Positions 1-11,485 of a stretch of 64,000 nucleotides of DNA are shown one piece after another. Below the pieces are notes generated by a model. It was not told the origin of the DNA and made no database searches. It saw only the letters and a program-made list of their open reading frames with translations. The DNA comes from Pseudomonas sp. P5_109. GTDB taxonomy: Bacteria; Pseudomonadota; Gammaproteobacteria; Pseudomonadales; Pseudomonadaceae. The DNA is taken from NCBI RefSeq assembly GCF_034009455.1, contig NZ_CP125380.1, positions 5,779,501 through 5,843,500 of the forward strand, written 5' to 3'. A program made the position numbers and the translations under genes. Numbering within the stretch: the stretch's first letter is position 1; the number at the start of each line of letters is the position of its first letter.

Positions 1-501
1 CGGGAAATCGCGCTTGACGATGCCCGGCAGCAACACGCCAATCACGCCGATGCTGGCACCGGCCAGTACGCTGCCGGCGAACAGGCCAATCTCGCCAAAG
101 GAACTGCGCAAGATGATCCCGCCAGCGAGGGTCAGAAGAATGCCCAACACCACACGCTCAGCCCCAAAACGTCTTGCCAGCAGCGGTGCCAGCGGCGCAA
201 ACAGGCCGAGGCAAAGTACCGGCAACGTCGTCAGCAAACCGGCCTGGGAAGCCGATAGCCCGAGGGACTTCGACACTTCGCTGAGCATCGGCGCCATGCT
301 CGACAGCGCCGGGCGCAGGTTCAGCGCCACCAGTACCAGGCCCAGCAGCAACAACCACGGCCGGCGCAGAACCGGGTGGGTTTGCTGAACCTGTTCGTCA
401 TCAGCCTCGGCGTCGATCAGCAGTTCTTCCAACTCTGCCGAGCGTTTGGGGGCTGTGGATAAATCACTGCGCTGTATCGACTTCTCGGTTTCAAGGTTCA
501 T
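1..501 (-). CDS. CynX/NimT-type MFS transporter (partial, N-terminal part)
   Basis: Reading the minus strand from an ATG at 501 gives an open frame that runs off the window edge. It starts MNLETEKSIQRSD, has a roughly 45-residue polar cytoplasmic N-tail, then hydrophobic helices beginning PWLLLLGLVLVALNLRPALS. The NLRPALSS segment followed by SQAGLLTTLPVLCLGLFAP is typical of the CynX/NimT family of the major facilitator superfamily, inner-membrane transporters of small anions or drugs. The start overlaps the last 11 bases of the upstream GntR regulator gene, so the two are translationally coupled and the regulator probably controls this transporter. The substrate cannot be told. Only about 167 residues are in the window. 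Confidence 0.8.
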   Translation of the reverse strand, partial: MNLETEKSIQRSDLSTAPKRSAELEELLIDAEADDEQVQQTHPVLRRPWLLLLGLVLVALNLRPALSSMAPMLSEVSKSLGLSASQAGLLTTLPVLCLGLFAPLAPLLARRFGAERVVLGILLTLAGGIILRSSFGEIGLFAGSVLAGASIGVIGVLLPGIVKRDFP

Positions 502-1150
502 TGATCAACTGCCTCGACAGGGATTTGGCCCGTTCCGGGTCGCGTTGTTCGACGGCATCGAGCAATGCGATGTGCAGGTCGAACACTTCCTGGCGGCGCG
601 GGACGATGTTCAGGGTCTGGCGCAATTGCGCGCCGACGATGTTGGAGAAATAGCGATACAACTCGCTGAGGGTCGGGTTGTGCGCGGCGTCCACCAAGCG
701 GCGGTGGAACACCAGATCGCAGGCGATGTAGGTGTCGAGATCGCCGTGGTAGTGACTGCCGCTGACACCCAAGGCCTCGCGCAATGCCACCAGATCTTCA
801 TCGGTGCGGCGCAGGGCTGCCAGGCCGATGGCCTCGACTTCGAGGATGTGCCGGGTTTCCCGGGCCTGCTCAAGGGAGCAACGGGACAGCGCCTTCAAGG
901 TATCGAGCGGATCGACCACCGCCCGCAGGTAACTGCCGTCGCCCTGACGGATTTCGATCAACCCGGAAAACGCCAGCACGCGCATGGCTTCACGCACGGT
1001 ATTGCGGCTGATGCCCAGCTCGGCGGACAACTCAGGCTCGGTGGGCAGGCGCTGGCCCACGATCCAAACACCTTGGTTGATGCGCTGGCGCAGTTGATCC
1101 AGGGCCTGATCGACCAGGGATCGTTTAACGAGTGGAGCAGCTTCTGACAT
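491..1150 (-). CDS. FadR/GntR-family transcriptional regulator with FCD domain
   Basis: A 219-residue protein with an N-terminal winged helix (LRQRINQGVWIVGQRLPTEPELSAELGISRNTVREAMRVL in segments) and an all-helical FCD ligand-binding C-terminus. The start is taken at the ATG at 1150, preceded by GGGCGA at a good distance. A longer TTG start at 1171 is possible but lacks a ribosome site. The gene overlaps the downstream MFS transporter, so it is probably its local regulator responding to a small carboxylate. Two inverted repeats lie just upstream and may be its own operators. Ligand unknown. Confidence 0.85.
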   Translation of the reverse strand: MSEAAPLVKRSLVDQALDQLRQRINQGVWIVGQRLPTEPELSAELGISRNTVREAMRVLAFSGLIEIRQGDGSYLRAVVDPLDTLKALSRCSLEQARETRHILEVEAIGLAALRRTDEDLVALREALGVSGSHYHGDLDTYIACDLVFHRRLVDAAHNPTLSELYRYFSNIVGAQLRQTLNIVPRRQEVFDLHIALLDAVEQRDPERAKSLSRQLINEP

Positions 1151-1163
1151 AGGATTCGCCCTT

Positions 1164-1204
1164 TCATCCAATCATAGGATGAATTTTCTGACATGTTAGT
1201 CAGC
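1164..1204. promoter_or_regulatory. Candidate operator palindromes upstream of the GntR regulator
   Basis: Two perfect inverted repeats lie just ahead of the regulator start: TCATCC-N7-GGATGA (1164-1182) and CTGAC-N6-GTCAG (1189-1204). Their placement across the probable promoter fits autoregulation by a dimeric FadR-type protein. This is inferred from symmetry and position only. Confidence 0.35.
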
Positions 1205-1230
1205 TTCACCCGAGAGAGCAAGACGATCCC

Positions 1231-1330
1231 TGTAGGAGCGAGCTTGCTCGCGATGGACGTCAACGATATCGCTGGTTGGCAGGTACCCCGCAGCGCTCTC
1301 AAGTCCATCGCGAGCAAGCTCGCTCCTACA
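1231..1330. repeat. REP doublet (TGTAGGAGCGAGC type)
   Basis: Two inverted copies of TGTAGGAGCGAGCTTGCTCG, each with its own internal palindrome, separated by about 50 bases, between the GntR gene and the end of aapP. Typical Pseudomonas REPIN organisation. Confidence 0.92.
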
Positions 1331-1353
1331 GGGACATGGTTTTCTTCAGGCAA

Positions 1354-1385
1354 AAATAAACCCGGAACGCAGTCCGGGTTTATTT
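1354..1385 (-). terminator. Rho-independent terminator of the aap operon
   Basis: Perfect 13-bp arms (AAATAAACCCGGA / TCCGGGTTTATTT) around a 6-base loop, with a T run on the minus strand. It lies 17 bases past the aapP stop codon. The A/T-rich outer arms make it potentially bidirectional. Confidence 0.85.
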
Positions 1386-1401
1386 CAGTGCCTGGGTTCA
1401 A

Positions 1402-2166
1402 TCAATGCAGGATCTGACTCAGGAACAGCTTGGTACGCTCATTCTGCGGATGGTCGAAGAAGTCGTTCGGCGCGGCCTGTTCGACGATTTCGCCCTTGTC
1501 CATGAAGATCACACGGTTGGCCACGGTGCGGGCGAAACCCATTTCGTGGGTTACGCAGAGCATGGTCATGCCGTCTTCAGCCAGGCCAATCATGGTGTCG
1601 AGAACCTCCTTCACCATCTCCGGGTCGAGCGCCGAAGTCGGTTCGTCGAACAGCATGATTTTCGGTTTCATGCACAGTGCGCGGGCGATCGCCACACGCT
1701 GTTGCTGGCCGCCGGACAGTTGCCCCGGGTATTTATGCGCCTGCTCCGGAATGCGTACGCGTTCCAGGTAGTGCATGGCAATTTCCTCGGCCTTGCGCTT
1801 GGGCATCTTGCGCACCCACATCGGCGCCAGGGTGCAGTTCTGCAAGATGGTCAGGTGCGGGAACAGGTTGAAATGCTGGAACACCATGCCGACTTCACGG
1901 CGGATCGCTTCGATCTGCTTGAGGTCGTTGGTCAGCTCCACGCCATCGACCACGATGCGGCCCTGCTGGTGTTCTTCCAGACGGTTGAGGCAGCGGATGG
2001 TGGTGGATTTGCCCGAACCCGACGGGCCACACAGGACGATGCGCTCGCCCTGCTTGACGTTGAGGTTGATGTCCTTGAGTACGTGAAACTGGCCGTACCA
2101 CTTGTTCACGCCCTGCATCTGAATAATGCCTTCAGGGCTCACAGGCTTTTTGTTTGCTTCGCTCAT
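1402..2166 (-). CDS. aapP: General L-amino-acid ABC transporter, ATP-binding protein AapP
   Basis: 254 residues, the usual length for polar-amino-acid ABC ATPases. Walker A is GPSGSGKST, the signature is LSGGQQQR, Walker B is [13 protein letters not shown], and the switch histidine is in CVTHEM. The start [13 protein letters not shown] at 2166 follows an AGGAAG site; a longer in-frame extension upstream lies inside the aapM end region and is rejected. It is the last gene of aapJQMP and supplies energy at the cytoplasmic face of the AapQ-AapM permease. Operon context makes the assignment secure. Confidence 0.93.
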   Translation of the reverse strand: MSEANKKPVSPEGIIQMQGVNKWYGQFHVLKDINLNVKQGERIVLCGPSGSGKSTTIRCLNRLEEHQQGRIVVDGVELTNDLKQIEAIRREVGMVFQHFNLFPHLTILQNCTLAPMWVRKMPKRKAEEIAMHYLERVRIPEQAHKYPGQLSGGQQQRVAIARALCMKPKIMLFDEPTSALDPEMVKEVLDTMIGLAEDGMTMLCVTHEMGFARTVANRVIFMDKGEIVEQAAPNDFFDHPQNERTKLFLSQILH

Positions 2167-2194
2167 CACAAAACTTCCTAAATTAGGTAGCGAC

Positions 2195-3292
2195 TTAGCG
2201 CTTGTGGCCAGTGTCGAGCTTGCGTTCCAGATGCATGGAATAGCGCGACATACCAAAACAGAAAATCCAGAACACCAGGGCGGCGAACACATAGCCTTCG
2301 GTGGCCATGCCCAGCCATTTCGGATCGGCGGCGGCTTGCTTGACGCTGTTGAGCAGGTCGAACAGGCCGATGATGATCACCAGGCTGGTGTCCTTGAACA
2401 ATGCGATGAAGGTATTGACGATGCCGGGGATCACCAGCTTCAGGGCTTGCGGTAGAATCACCAGGCCCATGCTGCGCCAGTAGCCCAGGCCCATCGCTGC
2501 GGCCGCTTCGTACTGACCTTTTGGAATTGCCTGCAGACCACCGCGCACCACCTCGGCCACGTAGGCCGACTGGAACAGGATCACGCCGATCAGGGCCCGC
2601 AGCAGTTTGTCGAAGTTCATGCCTTCGGGCAGGAACAACGGCAACATCACCGAGGACATGAACAGCACCGTGATCAACGGCACGCCGCGCCAGAATTCGA
2701 TGAAGGTCACGCAGACCACGCGAATCGCCGGCATGTTCGAACGACGGCCCAGCGCCAGGACAATCCCCAGCGGCAACGCGCCGGCGATGCCGACGGTGGC
2801 GATCACCAGGGTCAGCATCAGGCCGCCCCACTGGCTGGTCGCCACGGCGTCCAGACCCAATACGCCGCCATGCAGCAGGCACCAGGCAATGATCGGGTAC
2901 AGCACCAGGAAGCTCAGCCCGTACACCGCCTTATGGTGAAAGCGCGAGATGAACAACGGTGCCACGCCGACAATCGCCAACCACACCGTCAGGTCCACGC
3001 GCCAGCGCAGTACCGGCGGGTAGTAGCCATACATGAACTGGCCGAAACGCTGCTGGATGAACACCCAGCAGGCGCCCGACTGGGTGCAGTCGGCGCGGGT
3101 CGTGCCCACCCAATTCGCATCGAGGATGGCCCAGTGCAGGATTGGCGGTACCACCAGGTAAATGAGGTAGAACGCAAACAGGGTCAGCAGGGTGTTGAGC
3201 CAGCTGGAGAACATGTTCGCGCGCATCCACGCCACCACACCGATGCTGCTGCTTGGTGGAGGCATGTCAGGTTTGAAAGTATGAGTGCTCAT
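2195..3292 (-). CDS. aapM: General L-amino-acid ABC transporter, permease AapM
   Basis: 365 residues, with several hydrophobic helices and a C-terminal HisM-type permease domain containing the EAA-loop region ([24 protein letters not shown]). The N-terminal third has extra membrane segments and a periplasmic loop with cysteines ([14 protein letters not shown]), as in AapM proteins, which are longer than HisM/HisQ. It lies 10 bases downstream of aapQ and 28 bases before aapP, in a tight operon. It forms the inner-membrane channel with AapQ. Confidence 0.92.
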   Translation of the reverse strand: MSTHTFKPDMPPPSSSIGVVAWMRANMFSSWLNTLLTLFAFYLIYLVVPPILHWAILDANWVGTTRADCTQSGACWVFIQQRFGQFMYGYYPPVLRWRVDLTVWLAIVGVAPLFISRFHHKAVYGLSFLVLYPIIAWCLLHGGVLGLDAVATSQWGGLMLTLVIATVGIAGALPLGIVLALGRRSNMPAIRVVCVTFIEFWRGVPLITVLFMSSVMLPLFLPEGMNFDKLLRALIGVILFQSAYVAEVVRGGLQAIPKGQYEAAAAMGLGYWRSMGLVILPQALKLVIPGIVNTFIALFKDTSLVIIIGLFDLLNSVKQAAADPKWLGMATEGYVFAALVFWIFCFGMSRYSMHLERKLDTGHKR

Positions 3293-3302
3293 GCGCTTTT
3301 CC

Positions 3303-4484
3303 TTACCGCTCGATCAGCGCAATGCGCTTGTTGTACCAGTTCATCAGCAGGGAAATGCTGATACTGATCGCCAGGTACACGCTCATGGTGATCGCAATCA
3401 CCTCGATCGCCTGGCCGGTCTGGTTGAGCACGGTCCCGGCGAACAGCGAGACCATTTCCGGATAACCGATACCGGCCGCCAGCGAGGAGTTCTTCGCCAG
3501 GTTCAGGTATTGGCTGGTCAGCGGTGGAATGATCACGCGCAGGGCCTGCGGGATGATCACCTTGCGCAGGGTCGGGCCGTTGCGCAGGCCGAGCGAATGC
3601 GCCGCCTCGGTCTGGCCGTGGCTGACCGACTTGATGCCCGAGCGCACGATCTCGGCGATGAACGCCGCGGTGTACACGGTCAGGGCCAGGGTCAGCGCCA
3701 GCAGTTCCGGGATCAACACCCAGCCGCCGACGAAGTTGAAACCCTGCAGCTTGGGCATTTCCCAGTGCAGCGGCGCGCCGAAGATCAGTGCGCACAAGGC
3801 CGGGATCACCAGGAGCAGCGCCAGGCCGACCCAGAACTTGTGGAACGGCACACCGGTGGCTTCGAAGCGTTTGGTCGCCCAGCGGTTCATCAACACGATG
3901 GCGACGATGGCCACGACAATGCTGATCACAAACGCCCAGAAACCGTCCGCCATCAACGCCGCCGGCATGTTCAGGCCACGGCTGCTGACGAAGAAGGTGT
4001 CGCCGAAGTTGTGGCTGTTGCGCGGCCCCGGCATGGTCAGGAATACCGCGAAGTACCAGAACAGGATCTGCAGCAGCGGCGGAATGTTGCGGAAGACTTC
4101 CACATACACCGTCGCCAGCTTGGCGATGATCCAGTTCTTCGACAGCCGTGCCACGCCGACGATGAAACCGAGGATCGTCGCCAGGATCACGCCGATGAAA
4201 GTCACCAGCAAGGTATTGAGCAGACCGATGACAAACACCCGGGCGTAAGTGTCCGCTTCGGTGTAGTCGATCAGGTGTTGAGCGATGCCGAAACCGGCAC
4301 TGCGCTCGAGAAAGTCGAAACCGGAGGTAATGCCCCGGTGTTGCAGGTTGGTCTGGGTGTTATCGAACAGATACCAGCCCATCGAGACCACCGCGACAAT
4401 GGTGATGATCTGGAATAGCCACGCACGCACTTTCGGATCGCTGAGGCTGAGCCTCTGCTTTGGTGCGCCGATTGAATTTTGCAT
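3303..4484 (-). CDS. aapQ: General L-amino-acid ABC transporter, permease AapQ
   Basis: 393 residues, a long polar-amino-acid permease. It has an N-terminal helix (VRAWLFQIITIVAVVSMGWY), a second hydrophobic block after residue 85, a large insertion, and the conserved EAA loop near the C-terminus (EAAHSLGLRNGPTLRKVIIPQALR in segments). This matches AapQ, the partner of AapM. It is preceded by the aapJ gene with a strong stem-loop in the gap, which probably sets the lower expression of the membrane genes relative to the binding protein. Confidence 0.92.
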   Translation of the reverse strand: MQNSIGAPKQRLSLSDPKVRAWLFQIITIVAVVSMGWYLFDNTQTNLQHRGITSGFDFLERSAGFGIAQHLIDYTEADTYARVFVIGLLNTLLVTFIGVILATILGFIVGVARLSKNWIIAKLATVYVEVFRNIPPLLQILFWYFAVFLTMPGPRNSHNFGDTFFVSSRGLNMPAALMADGFWAFVISIVVAIVAIVLMNRWATKRFEATGVPFHKFWVGLALLLVIPALCALIFGAPLHWEMPKLQGFNFVGGWVLIPELLALTLALTVYTAAFIAEIVRSGIKSVSHGQTEAAHSLGLRNGPTLRKVIIPQALRVIIPPLTSQYLNLAKNSSLAAGIGYPEMVSLFAGTVLNQTGQAIEVIAITMSVYLAISISISLLMNWYNKRIALIER

Positions 4485-4514
4485 GAAGTGCCCCGGAAAT
4501 AATGGAACAGAACA

Positions 4515-4541
4515 TCACCCGGTGGTTGGCCCACCGGGTGA
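4515..4541 (-). promoter_or_regulatory. Intercistronic stem-loop between aapJ and aapQ
   Basis: Perfect 11-bp arms (TCACCCGGTGG / CCACCGGGTGA) around a 5-base loop, with no T tract. It lies 8 bases after the aapJ stop. Such hairpins after binding-protein genes commonly stabilise the upstream message or attenuate read-through, giving an excess of the periplasmic subunit. Confidence 0.65.
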
Positions 4542-4549
4542 CAGAACCA

Positions 4550-5581
4550 TCAGCGCACTGGTGGTGCGTATTGAATGCCGCCAGCGTTCCACAGAGCGTT
4601 CAGCCCGCGGTCGATTTCCAGCGGGGTGTTCTTGCCGAGGTTTTTCTCGAACACTTCGCCGTAGTTGCCTACTTGCTTGATGATCTGCACGACCCAGTCT
4701 TTCTTCACTTTCAGGTCTTTGCCGTATTCACCGTCGGTACCCAGCAGACGGGCAACGTCAGGGTTCTTGGTGCCCTTGGCTTCAGCTTCGACGTTCTTCG
4801 AAGTGATGCCGGCTTCTTCAGCGTTGAGCATGGCGTAGCCAGTCCAGCGCACGATGGCCAGCCACTCGTCGTCGCCATTACGCACGACCGGGCCCAGAGG
4901 TTCCTTGGAAATGGTTTCCGGCAGAACCACGTAATCCGCAGGCGTTGCCAGCTTGCTGCGCTGGGCGAACAGCTGGGACTTGTCGGAGGTCAGTACGTCG
5001 CAACGACCGGATTCCAGCGACTTGGCGCTTTCGTCGGAGGTGTCGAAAGTGATCGGGGTGTACTTCAGGCCATTGCCACGGAAGTAGTCGGAAACGTTCA
5101 GTTCGGTAGTGGTACCGGCCTGGATGCAGATGGTTGCACCGTCCAGTTCTTTAGCGCTTTTCACGCCCAGCTTGTTGTTTACCAGGAAGCCGATGCCGTC
5201 GTAGTAAGTGATGAAGCCTGGGAATTTCAGGCCCATGCCCGCATCACGGGAACTGGTCATGGTGGTGTTGCGCGACAGGATGTCGATTTCGCCGGATTGC
5301 AGCGCGGTGAAGCGCTCCTTGGCGTTCAACTGGCTGAACTTGACCTTGGTCGCGTCGCCGAAGACAGCGGCCGCTACTGCGCGGCAGTAGTCCGCATCGA
5401 TACCCACGATCTTGCCGGTGGAATCCGGAACCGAGAAGCCTGGCAGGCCATCGCTGACGCCACACTGCACGAAACCTTTCTTCATCACTGCATCCAGGGT
5501 TGCACCCGCCTGGGCAAACCCGCTGACACCGAGCACTGCGGCTGCAGTCACGATAGCCAGGGTGGATTTCAACATCTTCAT
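4550..5581 (-). CDS. aapJ: General L-amino-acid ABC transporter, periplasmic binding protein AapJ
   Basis: 343 residues with a Sec signal peptide (MKMLKSTLAIVTAAAVLGVSG, cleavage near AQA-GA). The mature part is a cluster 3 solute-binding protein: GLPGFSVPDSTGKIVGIDADYCRAVA and later DGATICIQAGTTTELN are typical of AapJ/BztA. It captures a wide range of L-amino acids in the periplasm and delivers them to AapQM. A GGAGG site sits directly upstream. It is the first gene of the operon, so the promoter lies in the 468-base gap to estB. Confidence 0.93.
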   Translation of the reverse strand: MKMLKSTLAIVTAAAVLGVSGFAQAGATLDAVMKKGFVQCGVSDGLPGFSVPDSTGKIVGIDADYCRAVAAAVFGDATKVKFSQLNAKERFTALQSGEIDILSRNTTMTSSRDAGMGLKFPGFITYYDGIGFLVNNKLGVKSAKELDGATICIQAGTTTELNVSDYFRGNGLKYTPITFDTSDESAKSLESGRCDVLTSDKSQLFAQRSKLATPADYVVLPETISKEPLGPVVRNGDDEWLAIVRWTGYAMLNAEEAGITSKNVEAEAKGTKNPDVARLLGTDGEYGKDLKVKKDWVVQIIKQVGNYGEVFEKNLGKNTPLEIDRGLNALWNAGGIQYAPPVR

Positions 5582-6706
<1,125 letters not shown>

Positions 6707-6804
6707 ACATGAATGTTTAAAAACACCCTTTGATCCATCCCCCTACGCCGCGCCCGATTCTTGCATTACACTGGCCGGCGTACATTCCTTAACCAATTGA
6801 TGAG

Positions 6805-8295
6805 ATGACCGTGCTCAAAGCACTCAAGAAAATGTTCGGTAAAAGCGAGACTGAGCAACTCGCGCCAGTTCCCAGCGCTGCGTCTCACGCTCCCAGCCAC
6901 CGCACCGACGGTAATCAGTCTGAACGGGCCGCCCCCGTTGCGGCACCCAAGCATGAGCCGGAGACCGCAAAAGCTGCCCAACCTGCGGCAGTAGCAGCCC
7001 CGGAACAACCGCGCAGCGAAACGCCGAAACCCGCCAGGCCGCGCCGCGAACCCAAGCCCAAGGCACCGGTCATCCCATGGAAACTCGAAGACTTCGTCGT
7101 CGAACCCCAGGAAGGCAAAACCCGCTTCCACGATTTCAAACTCGCCCCTGAACTGATGCACGCCATCCAGGACCTGGGCTTCCCGTATTGCACGCCGATC
7201 CAGGCCCAGGTGTTGGGCTTCACCCTCGCAGGCAAAGACGCCATCGGCCGCGCCCAGACCGGCACCGGCAAAACCGCTGCGTTCCTGATTTCGATCATCA
7301 CCCAGTTGCTGCAAACCCCGCCGCCAAAAGAGCGCTACATGGGTGAGCCACGGGCGCTGATCATCGCGCCGACCCGCGAACTGGTGGTGCAGATCGCCAA
7401 GGACGCCGCCGACCTGACCAAGTACACCGGCCTCAACGTGATGACGTTCGTCGGCGGCATGGACTTCGACAAGCAACTCAAGCACCTCGAAGCCCGTCAC
7501 TGCGACATCCTCGTGGCCACGCCAGGCCGCCTGCTGGACTTCAACCAGCGCGGCGACGTGCATCTGGACATGGTCGAAGTGATGGTGCTGGACGAAGCCG
7601 ACCGCATGCTCGACATGGGCTTCATCCCGCAAGTGCGCCAGATCATTCGCCAGACGCCGCCGAAGTCCGAGCGCCAGACGCTGCTGTTCTCCGCGACCTT
7701 CACCGAAGACGTGATGAACCTGGCCAAGCAATGGACCACCGACCCGTCGATCGTCGAGATCGAGTCGCAGAACGTGGCCAACGAAAACGTCGAACAGCAC
7801 ATCTACGCGGTGGCCGGTGCCGACAAATACAAACTGCTCTTCAACCTGGTCAACGACAATGGTTGGGAGCGGGTCATCGTGTTCGCCAACCGCAAGGATG
7901 AAGTGCGGCGCATCGAAGAACGCCTGGTGCGCGACGGCATCAACGCCGCGCAACTGTCCGGCGACGTGCCGCAGCACAAGCGCATCAAGACCCTGGAAGG
8001 CTTCCGCGAAGGCAAGATTCGCGTGCTGGTCGCCACCGACGTGGCCGGTCGCGGTATCCACATCGACGGCATCAGCCACGTGATCAACTTCACCCTGCCG
8101 GAAGTGCCGGACGACTACGTGCACCGCATCGGGCGTACCGGGCGTGCAGGTGCCGACGGTGTATCGATCAGCTTTGCCGGTGAAGACGACTCCTATCAGC
8201 TACCGTCCATCGAGGAAAAGCTGGGGCGCAAGATCAGCTGTGAAACGCCACCGACGCATCTGTTGCGGGCCGTTGAACGCAAGCGTCCGCATTAA
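6805..8295 (+). CDS. rhlB: ATP-dependent RNA helicase RhlB (DEAD-box)
   Basis: 496 residues. An approximately 90-residue Ala/Pro-rich, low-complexity N-terminal extension precedes the helicase core. Core motifs in order: Q motif ([10 protein letters not shown]), I (AQTGTGKT), Ia (PTRELVVQ), Ib (TPGRL), II (DEAD), III (SAT), IV (VIVFANRK), V ([10 protein letters not shown]), VI ([10 protein letters not shown]). RhlB is an RNA helicase that works with the RNA degradosome. The disordered N-terminus is typical of Pseudomonas homologues. It is monocistronic, with a terminator just downstream. Confidence 0.93.
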   Translation: MTVLKALKKMFGKSETEQLAPVPSAASHAPSHRTDGNQSERAAPVAAPKHEPETAKAAQPAAVAAPEQPRSETPKPARPRREPKPKAPVIPWKLEDFVVEPQEGKTRFHDFKLAPELMHAIQDLGFPYCTPIQAQVLGFTLAGKDAIGRAQTGTGKTAAFLISIITQLLQTPPPKERYMGEPRALIIAPTRELVVQIAKDAADLTKYTGLNVMTFVGGMDFDKQLKHLEARHCDILVATPGRLLDFNQRGDVHLDMVEVMVLDEADRMLDMGFIPQVRQIIRQTPPKSERQTLLFSATFTEDVMNLAKQWTTDPSIVEIESQNVANENVEQHIYAVAGADKYKLLFNLVNDNGWERVIVFANRKDEVRRIEERLVRDGINAAQLSGDVPQHKRIKTLEGFREGKIRVLVATDVAGRGIHIDGISHVINFTLPEVPDDYVHRIGRTGRAGADGVSISFAGEDDSYQLPSIEEKLGRKISCETPPTHLLRAVERKRPH

Positions 8296-8311
8296 GCGAC
8301 GCTGAAAAGAC

Positions 8312-8345
8312 AAGCGCAGCCGGAAACGGACTGCGCTTTTTTTTC
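8312..8345 (+). terminator. Rho-independent terminator after rhlB
   Basis: AAGCGCAG ... CTGCGCTT stem with a GC-rich loop, followed by a run of eight or more Ts, 17 bases after the rhlB stop codon. Confidence 0.88.
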
Positions 8346-8430
8346 GCCCGGCTTTTCAACAGGAGCTTGCTAGAGACAACTAAAAGTCCATAATAGACAA
8401 ATTAGTTTACTTTCAGCTCCGGAGCCGACC

Positions 8431-9375
8431 ATGTCCAGTACGCCCCAAGTGATCACCCAAGCCCAGGCTCGCGAGTTGCTGGCGCAGGTCGATGTACCGC
8501 AGATCCTGCGCAAGATGTTCCGCGACCTGGCCGCGGGGCAAGCCGTACAACCGGCGCAGCAACTGGTGGAGTTTCCACAGGGCGCCGGCGACTTCATCAA
8601 CTACCTGGGCGTGCTGGCCGAGGATGGCGTGTACGGGATCAAGACTTCGCCGTACATCGTCCGTGAACAGGGACCATTGGTGACGGCGTGGACTTTGCTG
8701 ATGTCGATGCAAACCGGGCAGCCGCTGTTGCTGTGCGACGCGGGCGAACTGACCACGGCACGCACCGCCGCGACAACCGCCGTAGCGGTCGACGCCCTCG
8801 CGCCGCTCACAGCCAATCGCCTGGCCATCATCGGCAGTGGCAAAGTGGCCCAGGCGCACCTGCATTACGTGAAGGGCCTGCGCGACTGGCAGAGCATCAG
8901 CCTGTACTCGCCAGGCCTGAGTGAAGATGCCGAAACCGTGAGCCTGCTGAAAAACATCGAACCACGCCTGAACATCCTCGACAGTCGCGAAGCCGCCGTT
9001 GAAGACGCCGACGTGATCATGCTCTGCACCTCCTCCCCCGGCCCGGTGATCGACCCGACAAGCCTGAGCAAACCGGCGCTGATCACCTCCATCAGCACCA
9101 ACGCGCCGCGTGCCCACGAAGTGCCGCCGCAGAGCCTCAACGACATGCAGGTGTTCTGCGACTATCGCCTGACCACCCCGGGCTCGGCCGGTGAAATGCT
9201 GATCGCCGCCGAACAACACGGCTGGGACAAGGACGCGATTGTCGGCGACCTGCCCGACCTGATCAGCGAGAAAGTGCAGCGCCCCGCTTACGACCGCCAC
9301 GTGTTCTTCCGCTCCATCGGCCTGGGCCTGGAAGACATTGCGCTGGCCAATGCGATCCATCGCCTATCTCACTAA
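8431..9375 (+). CDS. dauB: DauB: NAD(P)H-dependent iminoarginine/2-ketoarginine reductase (ornithine cyclodeaminase/mu-crystallin family)
   Basis: 314 residues of the ornithine cyclodeaminase/mu-crystallin fold. It has a substrate region GIKTSPYIV, then a Rossmann motif (LAIIGSGKVAQAHLHY, about residues 131-146). It lies beside dauA and dauR, as in the P. aeruginosa dauBAR cluster (PA3862-3864). There DauB reduces the imine of 2-ketoarginine with NAD(P)H to give L-arginine, completing D- to L-arginine conversion with DauA. CCGGAG is placed well before the ATG. A REP doublet separates it from dauA, so co-transcription is likely but crosses that structure. Confidence 0.85.
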   Translation: MSSTPQVITQAQARELLAQVDVPQILRKMFRDLAAGQAVQPAQQLVEFPQGAGDFINYLGVLAEDGVYGIKTSPYIVREQGPLVTAWTLLMSMQTGQPLLLCDAGELTTARTAATTAVAVDALAPLTANRLAIIGSGKVAQAHLHYVKGLRDWQSISLYSPGLSEDAETVSLLKNIEPRLNILDSREAAVEDADVIMLCTSSPGPVIDPTSLSKPALITSISTNAPRAHEVPPQSLNDMQVFCDYRLTTPGSAGEMLIAAEQHGWDKDAIVGDLPDLISEKVQRPAYDRHVFFRSIGLGLEDIALANAIHRLSH

Positions 9376-9387
9376 CGCCACACCCCC

Positions 9388-10637
<1,250 letters not shown>

Positions 10638-10680
10638 TCCAGATCCTCAGGTGACGCGCCCACACGATTACGGCACACTT

Positions 10681-10706
10681 TCAGCGCCCCTTTGATGGGG
10701 CGCTGA
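10681..10706. promoter_or_regulatory. Perfect stem-loop between dauA and dauR
   Basis: TCAGCGCCCC-N6-GGGGCGCTGA, perfect 10-bp arms, 44 bases after dauA and 21 bases before the dauR ATG. No T tract follows, so it may be an operator, a processing hairpin or a weak terminator. Confidence 0.5.
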
Positions 10707-10727
10707 CGCTGCCTGGAGTTCCACCGT

Positions 10728-11369
10728 ATGAACGCCCCCGAAAAAGACCCGGCCCTGAACGACACGTCCCTGGATAACTTCCACGCGATCGCCGACGCCA
10801 TCGCCACGTTGTTCTTTCCCCACGCCGAAGTGGTGCTGCATGACCTGCGCACGCAAAAGGTCGACTACATCGCCAACAACCTGTCCAAGCGCGAAATCGG
10901 CGACGACTCGGCGCTGGAAGACATGCTCAGCGAGGATGCCAGCGAACGAAATATCGGGCCGTACGAAAAGCTCAATTGGGATGGTCAGAAAATTCGCAGC
11001 CTCAGCACCGTTTTGCGCGACAGCGAGGGGCATCCGCTGGCGGTGCTGTGCATCAACCTGAATATTTCGTTGTTCGAGAATGCCAAGGCCGCCCTGGACC
11101 TGTTCCTGTCGCCGACCAAACTGATCCCGCAACCGGACGCCCTGTTCCGCGATGACTGGCAGGAGCGGATCAACACCTTCCTCCACACCTGGCTGCGCGA
11201 GCGCCAGTTGAGCCTGAATCTGCTGACCCGCGACCACAAGCGTGAACTGGTGCTGGCGTTGCACGCCGAAGGCGCGTTCAAGGGCAAAAGCGCATCGAAC
11301 TACGTGGCCAATGTGCTGAACATGGGCCGGGCGACGGTGTACAAGCATTTGAAGGAGTTGAAGGGCTAG
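10728..11369 (+). CDS. dauR: DauR: YheO-type PAS/HTH transcriptional regulator
   Basis: 213 residues. The N-terminal two thirds match the YheO-like PAS domain (FFPHAEVVLHDL, SERNIGPYEKLNWDGQKIRS, HPLAVLCINLNIS). The C-terminus is a helix-turn-helix (FKGKSASNYVANVLNMGRAT then VYKHLKEL). In P. aeruginosa DauR represses dauBAR and is relieved by D-arginine or 2-ketoarginine. Position and architecture fit that role here. TGGAG precedes the ATG. The gene ends 33 bases before a REP doublet. Confidence 0.85.
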   Translation: MNAPEKDPALNDTSLDNFHAIADAIATLFFPHAEVVLHDLRTQKVDYIANNLSKREIGDDSALEDMLSEDASERNIGPYEKLNWDGQKIRSLSTVLRDSEGHPLAVLCINLNISLFENAKAALDLFLSPTKLIPQPDALFRDDWQERINTFLHTWLRERQLSLNLLTRDHKRELVLALHAEGAFKGKSASNYVANVLNMGRATVYKHLKELKG

Positions 11370-11401
11370 GCACTGAGATTTGTATTGCTTGATCTGGCCT
11401 C

Positions 11402-11476
11402 TTCGCGAGCAAGCCCGCTCCCACACTGGAACTTCGTCTTATGGAGATCAAATGTGGGAGCGGGCTTGCTCGCGAA
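11402..11476. repeat. REP doublet (GTGGGAGCGGGC type)
   Basis: Inverted copies of TTCGCGAGCAAGCCCGCTCC separated by a short spacer, between the convergent dauR and the binding-protein gene. It may act as a shared bidirectional transcript end. Confidence 0.92.
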
Positions 11477-11485
11477 AGCGGACTG

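Noticed and set aside
446..1147. 233-codon plus-strand ORF opposite the GntR gene, and similar long antisense ORFs across the window
   Set aside because: These are shadows of real genes on the other strand caused by high GC; His/Gln/Val-rich compositions and lack of ribosome sites support this.
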